Positions 38,324-45,468 of a DNA stretch of 45,468 nucleotides are shown piece by piece. Made by a program: the position numbers and the translations under genes. Every line of letters starts with the position of its first letter. Within the stretch, counting starts at the first letter, position 1. The notes below the pieces were generated by a model. That model saw nothing but the letters and a program-made list of their open reading frames with translations. It was not told where the DNA came from and made no database searches. This stretch comes from Dehalococcoidia bacterium (GTDB taxonomy: Bacteria; Chloroflexota; Dehalococcoidia; GIF9; AB-539-J10). The DNA lies in NCBI GenBank assembly GCA_030605765.1, contig JAUWHP010000022.1:1-45468 (forward strand), read 5' to 3'.

Positions 38324-38782
38324 TTATCCCTCCGCCAGCTTTGCCTTGTATTCCAGATATGCGTTTTTTATTTCTGCATACTTCACGCCTAAGATTTGAG
38401 CAGCGAGCAAGGCAGCGTTTTTGGCTCCGCTGGAGCCTATGCCGACACAGGCCACTGGAACTCCCGCGGGCATCTGAACTATCGAGAGCAAAGAATCTAT
38501 GCCATTAAGTTCGCCAGCAGCCAGGGGAACACCAATTACTGGCAGCATTGTCCAGCTAGCCAGAATACCGGGAAGGTGAGCAGCCTTGCCAGCGGCAGCA
38601 ATAATAACTTCAAAACCCCTCTCCTCCGCTTTCAAACCATACTCTCTTAGTTTCTCAGGGTTTCTATGGCCTGAGATAATGGAAATTTCATAATCAATGC
38701 CTAACTGCTCCAACATATTAGTCGTAGATTTGATTATGTCACTGTCTGTTTTGCTGCCTATTACGATGCCTACTTGTGCCAT
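38324..38782 (-). CDS. purE: 5-(carboxyamino)imidazole ribonucleotide mutase
   Basis: 152 aa; VGIVIGSKTDSDIIK, ISGHRNPEKL, AAGKAAHLPGILASWTMLPVIGVP. Confidence 0.97.
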   Translation of the reverse strand: MAQVGIVIGSKTDSDIIKSTTNMLEQLGIDYEISIISGHRNPEKLREYGLKAEERGFEVIIAAAGKAAHLPGILASWTMLPVIGVPLAAGELNGIDSLLSIVQMPAGVPVACVGIGSSGAKNAALLAAQILGVKYAEIKNAYLEYKAKLAEG

Positions 38783-40048
38783 TTAAGCTATTTCCCCGAG
38801 GGCGATATCCTTGCGGTAGTGGCAGCCCTCAAAATAGATTCTGGGAATATTACTATAAACTTTTTCTCTGGCTTCAGCCATATCTTTGCCAGTGCCTACC
38901 AGGCTAAGCACTCGCCCGCCGTTAGTATACACTATCCCGTCATCACCTACCCTCGTCCCAGCATGGAAAATTAACAAATCTTTATCCACCTCATTCAAGC
39001 CTTTTATAGGCAACCCCTTTTTATAGCTGCCTGGGTAGCCAGCGGAAGCCATAACCACTCCGACACAGGCTTCAGCGCTCCATTCTATCTTGACCTGGTC
39101 GAGATTGCCTTGAATTACCGCTAAGAGTATATCCACAAAGTCGGTTTTGAGAAGGGGTAAAACGGCTTGTGTCTCTGGATCGCCAAAGCGGCAATTGAAT
39201 TCCAGCACCAATAACTCTTCGTCGGTGCACATTAACCCGGCGTAGAGCACTCCCTTGTAGGTCGCTCCCTCATTGGCCATTGCTCTTATCGCTGGCAACA
39301 AAATGGCCCTGGTAGCCTTTTCTATTAGTTCAGCAGGGAAAAAAACCGGCGGGCTGTAGCTTCCCATGCCACCGGTGTTAGCCCCCTGATCATTGTCCCA
39401 AATTCTTTTGTAGTCACATACAGGAAGCATTGGTGATACTATCTTCCCATCGGTGAAAGCTATGAGACTTACCTCTCGACCGCTAAGATATTCGTCAATT
39501 ATCACCTTATCCCCGGCAGAGCCGAAGATTCTTGCCTTCATAATATCGTCAAGAGCCTTAACAGCTTCCTGCATAGAACTGGCTATAATCACTCCTTTGC
39601 CAGCAGCCAATCCATCTGCTTTAACGACAATAGGTAGCTGTTGGTGTTCAAGATATGTACGTGCCTCAGCATAGGAAGAGAAATCTTTTCCTTTAGGGCA
39701 GGGAATGTGGTATTTTTCCATCAGCTTTCTGGCAAAGGCTTTGCTTGACTCTATTTTTGCAGCCGCTTTGGTGGGGCCGAAAACAGGGATACCCAGGCTA
39801 TCAAAGTAATCTACTATGCCCGAAGCTAACGGTATTTCGGGGCCAACAACTACAAGCTCGATACCTTTGTCCTGGGCTACTTTGCCCAGGGTTTTTGTAT
39901 CTGTAGGAAGGATGTCTAGATTTTCCGCTATGAGTGCTGTGCCGGCATTCCCTGGTGCGACAAAGACTTTTTCCACCTGGGGACTCTGGGATATTTGCCA
40001 CGCTAAGGTATGCTCCCTCCCCCCACCACCAATGACCATTACTTTCAA
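38783..40048 (-). CDS. purD: Phosphoribosylamine-glycine ligase
   Basis: 421 aa; VIGGGGREHTLAWQI, VAPGNAGTA, VKADGLAAGKGVIIA, LEFNCRFGDPETQAVLPLL. TTG start or internal ATG. Confidence 0.97.
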   Translation of the reverse strand: MKVMVIGGGGREHTLAWQISQSPQVEKVFVAPGNAGTALIAENLDILPTDTKTLGKVAQDKGIELVVVGPEIPLASGIVDYFDSLGIPVFGPTKAAAKIESSKAFARKLMEKYHIPCPKGKDFSSYAEARTYLEHQQLPIVVKADGLAAGKGVIIASSMQEAVKALDDIMKARIFGSAGDKVIIDEYLSGREVSLIAFTDGKIVSPMLPVCDYKRIWDNDQGANTGGMGSYSPPVFFPAELIEKATRAILLPAIRAMANEGATYKGVLYAGLMCTDEELLVLEFNCRFGDPETQAVLPLLKTDFVDILLAVIQGNLDQVKIEWSAEACVGVVMASAGYPGSYKKGLPIKGLNEVDKDLLIFHAGTRVGDDGIVYTNGGRVLSLVGTGKDMAEAREKVYSNIPRIYFEGCHYRKDIALGEIA

Positions 40049-40054
40049 TGGTTA

Positions 40055-40120
40055 TTATTTCCTTTTCTTATGTTTGCCCCTGTTCTTTTTCACTCCCTTT
40101 AGTTTAGGCCTATTTGCCAT
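40055..40120 (-). CDS. Putative basic micro-ORF (21 aa), or C-terminal readthrough extension of the ferritin-like protein
   Basis: ATG...TAA encodes MANRPKLKGVKKNRGKHKKRK; in frame with, and two codons after, the ferritin TAG; ends 6 nt before purD. Confidence 0.35.
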   Translation of the reverse strand: MANRPKLKGVKKNRGKHKKRK

Positions 40121-40126
40121 CGTATT

Positions 40127-40438
40127 CTATGAAACCTCCCTAAACTTATCAGCCTGAACAGGGTCGAGGCTCTGAATTAATTTAACCAGCTCAGCAACGT
40201 GCTCCTTCTCCTCTTCGATAATGTGCTCCAGTGTAGCTGCAGCCTCTTCGCTTCCCAGGCTCTCTATGTGCTCCTGGTATTGATTTATGGCCTGTAGTTC
40301 TCCTACCAGATCCTCACGAAGCATATCCAAATCGTCCTCTATGAGCATTCTCTCTTCCTCTTCAGGGCTCAAACTCCTTTCATCAAAAGAACCGTTCATC
40401 TTTATCCTCCTTTCTTCGGGCTTAGGCCCGAAGAGCAA
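40127..40438 (-). CDS. Two-helix ferritin-like (encapsulated-ferritin/rubrerythrin-type) protein
   Basis: 103 aa; DLVGELQAINQYQEHIESLGSEEAAATLEHIIEEEKEHVAELVKLIQSLDP with E...ExxH metal-ligand pattern; probable start at the downstream ATG of MNGSFDER. Confidence 0.8.
   Translation of the reverse strand: MLFGPKPEERRIKMNGSFDERSLSPEEEERMLIEDDLDMLREDLVGELQAINQYQEHIESLGSEEAAATLEHIIEEEKEHVAELVKLIQSLDPVQADKFREVS
40415..40432 (-). promoter_or_regulatory. Hairpin immediately upstream of the ferritin-like gene SD
   Basis: Minus strand TTCGGGC-CTAA-GCCCGAA then GAAAGGAGGATAAAGATG. Confidence 0.4.
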
Positions 40439-40472
40439 ACTGAATTATTAGCTAGTCTTGCCTGTGGCAAAT

Positions 40473-42164
40473 CTATTCCCACTCTATGGTTGCTGGTGGC
40501 TTACTGGTAATATCATAAACTACCCTGTTGACGTTAGGCACTTCGTTAACTATGCGGTCTGATATTCTAGCCAGAAGGTCATAAGGCAACCTCGACCAAT
40601 CAGCAGTCATGGCGTCGTTGCTATTTATTGCCCTGACCGCTATTAGATAGCCATAGGTTCTGTAATCACCCATGACACCAACACTCTTAACATCAGTAAG
40701 TACAGCAAAGCTTTGCCATAATTGGCGATAAAGCTTAGCCTTTTTAATTTCGTTCATTACAATCCAGTCGGCAGCACGAAGCACCTCCAATTTTTCCTTA
40801 GTTACTTCGCCAATGATGCGGATAGCTAATCCTGGTCCCGGGAATGGTTGCCGCCAGATCATATCTTCAGGCAAATCCAGAGCCATCCCTAGCTCACGGA
40901 CTTCGTCTTTGAATAAATGCCGCAGGGGCTCAATGAGGGTGAATTTCATTATTGTTGGTAATCCACCAACATTGTGATGGCTCTTTATTTTAGCTGCAGC
41001 TTTGGTCCCAGCCGTGGCGCTTTCTATGACATCGGGGTAAAGGGTCCCCTGGGCCAAAAAATCAACCTTGCCTAATTTGGCTGCCTCCTCCTCAAAAACT
41101 TCGATGAATTCCTTTCCTATCACGCGCCGCTTCATCTCTGGGTCAACTACCTTACGAAGTCGCTCCAGAAACCTTTCGCTAGCATCTACATAAACTATAT
41201 CCATCTTGAAATTTCGCTGGAAAGTATTGAGCACTCTCTCTGGTTCTTCACGGCGCAATAAGCCATTATTGATGAAGAAGCAGGTTAAATTGTCGCCAAT
41301 AGCACGATAAATAAGAGTAGCGGTCACCGCTGAATCAACACCTCCAGAAAGAGCGCAGATAACCTTTCCCTTTCCTACCTGTTCCCTGATTTTATCTATG
41401 CTTTCAGCCATAAATCTAGATGGTGTCCAGTTACCCTGGCAGCCGCATATTTGGTAGACGAAATTCCCAAGTATATTTTTCCCTTGTGGTGTGTGAGCCA
41501 CCTCAGGGTGAAATTGGAGTCCGAAAATATCTTCACCATTGCTTATGACAGCGTTGGGTGAATTTTCGGTGTAGGCCAGAGACTTAAAGCCAGGTGGTAT
41601 CTCTACTATTTGGTCGCCGTGGCTCATCCATATGTGAAGTGGGGAAACAAGGTTAGCAAGAAGAGGGCAATTGTCATCACTTATGTGCAAGATAGCATGA
41701 CCATATTCGTGCTTTTCTCCTGGGGATACTCGGCCACCTAACTGGGAGGCAATTACCTGCATGCCATAGCAAATACCCATCACTGGTAGATGGCTTTCAT
41801 AAATATATGTTGGAGCCAGGGGAGCCCCGTGTTCATAAACGCTAGCCGGACCTCCTGAAAGGATAAAACCTCGGGAGTTAAGGGGAGCTATTTTCTCCCA
41901 CGGAGCATCATAAGACACAATCTCGCAGTAAACATGACACTCTCGTATTCGTCTTGCAATGAGCATGCTGTACTGAGAGCCGAAATCAATCACTACTATG
42001 GTTTCTTTTTCGCCAGGTGGCAGTAGTTTGGGCTCAAATGTAGGCTGCTCACCGTGCAGTTCCTTGGCGATCTCTAGATAAGTAGAGACTTCGACATCAT
42101 CACTAACAGAGATTCGGTGGCTTTGTAGCTCGTTTTCCATTTCAGAGGAAGGCTGCTGATGCAC
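40473..42164 (-). CDS. guaA: GMP synthase (glutamine-hydrolysing)
   Basis: 563 aa; [38 protein letters not shown], canonical C-terminus PPATIEWE. N-terminal extension of about 50 aa. Confidence 0.97.
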   Translation of the reverse strand: MHQQPSSEMENELQSHRISVSDDVEVSTYLEIAKELHGEQPTFEPKLLPPGEKETIVVIDFGSQYSMLIARRIRECHVYCEIVSYDAPWEKIAPLNSRGFILSGGPASVYEHGAPLAPTYIYESHLPVMGICYGMQVIASQLGGRVSPGEKHEYGHAILHISDDNCPLLANLVSPLHIWMSHGDQIVEIPPGFKSLAYTENSPNAVISNGEDIFGLQFHPEVAHTPQGKNILGNFVYQICGCQGNWTPSRFMAESIDKIREQVGKGKVICALSGGVDSAVTATLIYRAIGDNLTCFFINNGLLRREEPERVLNTFQRNFKMDIVYVDASERFLERLRKVVDPEMKRRVIGKEFIEVFEEEAAKLGKVDFLAQGTLYPDVIESATAGTKAAAKIKSHHNVGGLPTIMKFTLIEPLRHLFKDEVRELGMALDLPEDMIWRQPFPGPGLAIRIIGEVTKEKLEVLRAADWIVMNEIKKAKLYRQLWQSFAVLTDVKSVGVMGDYRTYGYLIAVRAINSNDAMTADWSRLPYDLLARISDRIVNEVPNVNRVVYDITSKPPATIEWE

Positions 42165-42335
42165 TGTAGCTTATCACTGTGTTGCATTAGCGGTCAAGGG
42201 CGATCGGATGTAGCTTACTGAGCTAAGGTTTGTTATTCCAATAATGATGGATAAAGCATGTGTTCACCTGGATCGCTGGAGTAGGTACTACCTTTTGGCA
42301 CAAGGGCTTGTGTTTAATGAGTTCGATTTTCACAC

Positions 42336-43436
42336 TCACATTATATCATCGAAAGTAAGGGCGACATACTCATTCTCACACGGAGGCCCCTTGGCAATAT
42401 GCATCGTTTTCGCCTGAAGGTCGAAAATGTATGAGGCGATGGTCATCCATTCAAGAACCTCGTCGCGTTTCGGGTCTGCGTGAGAGCATATAGACCATGC
42501 TCTTTTTTTGTCGAAGTGGTTCCTGAGTATTTTTTTGATGGCATCCACATCGATGTTTCCACGCTCCTTAGCCAGTAGTGTGATTGCTCTATGCTCTCTG
42601 TGGAGTGAACCCGGGTCCATTGGTGGAAACAAATCTTTGATATTGGGGTTGGCAACTGAAAAGTGGTTTGCGTGGGCAAGCATGCCATTATCCGGCCATA
42701 GCACATTGTAAGAGCCAGGTGAAGCTTCGATATCGACGGCGTCACTGCCCTCACTGCCGGTATATCCTATGAGGTAATTACCCGAGGACGCCCTCTTAGC
42801 GGCGAGGACAGCCCCCATCGCGTCGACCAGGCTTTCCTGGTTTAGTATTTTGTGCAGTATGATCTGCATCGGCACTCCGAGCTGCCATCCATCCGAAACC
42901 ATGGCATTTGCAACCACGCATACCCCTGCTGAGTTGAAACCGTGTCGGCCAATTACGCCTGCTTCGGCAAGTTGTATGACATTAGGCCCATTTTTTCGCT
43001 TCTGTTTCAATAGCACAGGTAACTTCTTAACGGCGCACTGCAGGTCCCAATTTTCGGCCATCAGCATACGCCTAGGCGAACTGGCCTCTGGTGTTACAGC
43101 CAGCGTTGTGCATTCTCCCAGTCCTCCTGCTCCCTTTAGCCATACTAGTTCGTATCTTAGATTCAGTGTCAATATATTATCGAAAGCTTGCCCGGACCCT
43201 TTGGCTACTCCGTGCATCTCTTCCATGCCTGCGGAGTCGTATTCCTCAATATACGGGGTAAATTTTCTTGCTGAACTTATCGCAGCCTCCCATTCAAGGC
43301 CTACCACAGTTTTAAAAAGCTTTCTATATACACCTATTGCTTCTTCTATGAGCTTTTTGCATTGTGAACCGTACTGATAACCTATTTCATGAGCATCTCC
43401 TTCAACGGAGATTATAGGAAATGGTACTTGCTTCAT
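42336..43436 (-). CDS. C45 family autoproteolytic acyltransferase/hydrolase (acyl-CoA:6-APA acyltransferase-like)
   Basis: 366 aa; GDAHEIGYQYGSQCKKLIEEAI, GLGECTTLAVTPEASSPRRMLMAENWDL, GVIGRHGFNSAGVCVVANAM. Confidence 0.85.
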   Translation of the reverse strand: MKQVPFPIISVEGDAHEIGYQYGSQCKKLIEEAIGVYRKLFKTVVGLEWEAAISSARKFTPYIEEYDSAGMEEMHGVAKGSGQAFDNILTLNLRYELVWLKGAGGLGECTTLAVTPEASSPRRMLMAENWDLQCAVKKLPVLLKQKRKNGPNVIQLAEAGVIGRHGFNSAGVCVVANAMVSDGWQLGVPMQIILHKILNQESLVDAMGAVLAAKRASSGNYLIGYTGSEGSDAVDIEASPGSYNVLWPDNGMLAHANHFSVANPNIKDLFPPMDPGSLHREHRAITLLAKERGNIDVDAIKKILRNHFDKKRAWSICSHADPKRDEVLEWMTIASYIFDLQAKTMHIAKGPPCENEYVALTFDDIM

Positions 43437-43516
43437 CGTTTATACTCCATGTTTATTTATTTTCTATTGCCTCAAAACTAATGGGTTAACTGACTATGCA
43501 CATGAATCCTAGCCGC

Positions 43517-44344
43517 TCATCTCTCAACTAACTGCTTTAAACACAAATCAGCCACCTGACTGTAAGTGGTAAACCACACATTATATCTTTTCATATAGGA
43601 TACTAGGCCTTCCAAAATAGGCATCCTTGATACCCTTCCCATGTCTCTGGGGTGAATCACAAGATTGAAGAATCCAACCTCTTCATAAAGGCCATCAAAT
43701 TCCTCTTTCCATAATTCTAGAACCCACTGTGGTTTTCTTTGAGGTAACACAAGGCTCATACCGGAGGAAAAAGGAGGCGACATGAATGAAATATCATTGA
43801 GCGGCCAAGCCCAGGGTATTTCAATCATGTTAACGAATTTGCCGTCTATCTTCACTTGATAAGGCTCATCATCATCCATAAAGCTACTGTCATAGATATA
43901 ATCCATATCCCGACAAAAGCTAAGGGTTTTTGCTGATATAGGGCGGCCATAAGCTGCGGCTCTGAACCCTCGTGGAGGTATCCCTGTTATATCAGTAAGG
44001 ATTTTGTGGGCTTTCTCAAGTACATCTTTTTCTTTCCTGGGTGTAAGCTCAGAGAAATTCTCGTGTGTATAGCCGTGAGCTGCTATTTCGTGTCCAGCTT
44101 CTGCGATTTCTTTAATGCTATCAGGGTAACGTTCTGCATCCCAGCCAGGAACAAAGAAAGTGCCTTTTACGTCATGCTTATTCAGCAGCTCCAGGACACG
44201 TGGTACACCAAATTGGGGAGAAAATCCGCCAATATCAAAGGCACCTTCGATATTTCTACTGTATCCCCACTCCACGCTTTCAGCATCGTATTCAAAAGAT
44301 AGGGAAACTGCACATTCCGCCCCATTTGGCCATCTAAATTTCAT
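43517..44344 (-). CDS. Polysaccharide deacetylase family protein (NodB domain)
   Basis: KGTFFVPGWDAERYPDSIKEIAEAGHEIAAHGYTHENFSELTPRKEKDVLEKA; start trimmed to MKFRWPNG. Confidence 0.9.
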   Translation of the reverse strand: MKFRWPNGAECAVSLSFEYDAESVEWGYSRNIEGAFDIGGFSPQFGVPRVLELLNKHDVKGTFFVPGWDAERYPDSIKEIAEAGHEIAAHGYTHENFSELTPRKEKDVLEKAHKILTDITGIPPRGFRAAAYGRPISAKTLSFCRDMDYIYDSSFMDDDEPYQVKIDGKFVNMIEIPWAWPLNDISFMSPPFSSGMSLVLPQRKPQWVLELWKEEFDGLYEEVGFFNLVIHPRDMGRVSRMPILEGLVSYMKRYNVWFTTYSQVADLCLKQLVER

Positions 44345-44361
44345 CTCGCTACCCTTCTTTA

Positions 44362-45183
44362 CTATTCCCTTAGCACCCAATTAACCACCTCACGTAAATT
44401 AGTGATCCATACGCTGGGGGTTGCCTTTATGTGATGTATGAGCTTGTCCAGGACTCTCAATCTCGAAATCCTTCCGATAGCTCGAGGATGGTTTAAGTAA
44501 ACGAAGAGACCTCCAATCTCATGGATGCCATCGAACTCTGCCATCCAGTATTCCAGAACATCTTTGGGGGCGCTGATAGGCATAAATGAAGGCGGGCCAG
44601 GTTTATCCTCGTAGCCGCCCCAGAAATAGGGGAAATCATCTGTAAGCCAGGAGAAGGGTATTTCAGCCATGTCTACCTCTTTCCCCTCCAGCTTCACTCT
44701 GGAGGGGAAGTAGTTCTTAACGGAGCTGCTATCACAATCATAGCCATTTTCCAGGAGCATCTTCATGGTTCTCGTTGTCAATGGCCCACCGGGTGTTCTA
44801 AATGCTTTAGGAGGTGTTCCTATCATATCAGCGATAATCTTGCCGCTTTTGTTATGGATCTCCCTTTCCTCGCTTTCGCTCAATGTGCTAAAGTTTTCGT
44901 GGAGGTAGCCATGAGCTCCTATCTCATGGCCTCGGTTGTGAATCTCCTTGACTCTTTGGGGGAAACGCTGAGCAACCCAGGCTGGAATAATGAAAGTGGC
45001 CTTTAAACCATGTCTATCCAGGATATTTAAGATTCGCGGCACTGCGATTTTTGGCCGATAATCACCTGCAGAGTTATGCCCTAAGGTATTTCCTTCATAG
45101 AGCTGCTGTTCTGCGCACCCATCAACATCAAAGGTGAAAATCACTGCACTCTTGTATTTATTTGGCCACTTAAACTTCTCCAT
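44362..45183 (-). CDS. Polysaccharide deacetylase family protein (NodB domain), paralogue of the neighbour
   Basis: 273 aa; FTFDVDGCAEQQ, KATFIIPAWVAQRFPQRVKEIHNRGHEIGAHGYLHENFSTLSE. Confidence 0.9.
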   Translation of the reverse strand: MEKFKWPNKYKSAVIFTFDVDGCAEQQLYEGNTLGHNSAGDYRPKIAVPRILNILDRHGLKATFIIPAWVAQRFPQRVKEIHNRGHEIGAHGYLHENFSTLSESEEREIHNKSGKIIADMIGTPPKAFRTPGGPLTTRTMKMLLENGYDCDSSSVKNYFPSRVKLEGKEVDMAEIPFSWLTDDFPYFWGGYEDKPGPPSFMPISAPKDVLEYWMAEFDGIHEIGGLFVYLNHPRAIGRISRLRVLDKLIHHIKATPSVWITNLREVVNWVLRE

Positions 45184-45308
45184 TTTCCCTCCTCTATTTG
45201 ACCCCTTGCTGACTGTTTAACAAAATTCATCGGTTTTATATGAACACTTCAGGGGAGTTAGCAAAGAAGAAGCGATTTGGATGCTTGAGTAAAGCAGGGT
45301 AATTGCTC

Positions 45309-45468
45309 TTATGTGATAATTACTCCACTTGAAATCACTTCGTCAAACTTCACAGGGCAGCCCGCACCAGCCATCCTCTTCAGAAATCTTAGCGGGTCAA
45401 GACATTCAGGTCCGATTACTCCCTTGTTTGCTTCTCCTTCTACGCACATCTTTGCGCCTATAATGGCT
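45309..45468 (-). CDS. C-terminal end of a CDS running off the right edge, saccharopine dehydrogenase-like
   Basis: Minus strand ...AIIGAKMCVEGEANKGVIGPECLDPLRFLKRMAGAGCPVKFDEVISSGVIIT*; family call tentative. Confidence 0.4.
   Translation of the reverse strand, partial: AIIGAKMCVEGEANKGVIGPECLDPLRFLKRMAGAGCPVKFDEVISSGVIIT

Noticed and set aside
1-45468. CRISPR array, phage or transposase genes
   Set aside because: No regularly spaced direct repeats, and no cas, phage structural or transposase proteins were seen; the XerC/D-like gene alone does not indicate a mobile element, and the Cas4-like nuclease fold at 3618 is a general RecB-family trait.

Overview
The window looks like a bacterial chromosome segment, probably Chloroflexi/Dehalococcoidia-like. 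This lineage guess is an inference from gene content and repeat style, with no database search. Most of it is dense housekeeping metabolism: NAD synthesis, hisZ-hisG-hisD-hisC-hisB, purC/purB/purE/purD/guaA, uvrC, pyrD, pfkA-lacD, an NfeD/slipin operon, two tRNAs and a lone 5S rRNA. The standout is cinA-sepS-SepCysS (14930-18114), which encodes O-phosphoseryl-tRNA synthetase translationally coupled to Sep-tRNA:Cys-tRNA synthase. This is the archaeal tRNA-dependent cysteine pathway in a bacterial context. A second, linked signal is that the argC ORF in the supplied track stops at an in-frame TAG (7869-7871), yet the same frame continues through the entire conserved ArgC C-terminus to 8138. It is a candidate UAG-recoded (pyrrolysine or suppressed) gene, with sequencing error or pseudogenisation as alternatives. 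Other notable items: a HisG made of two tandem HisG domains with apparently complementary loss of signature motifs; an in-frame palindromic repeat insertion inside HisC; a half-ferritin whose TAG stop is followed in frame by a 24-codon basic extension or micro-ORF; a duplicated NfeD C-terminal domain; and a 5S rRNA next to a truncated metallo-hydrolase remnant.
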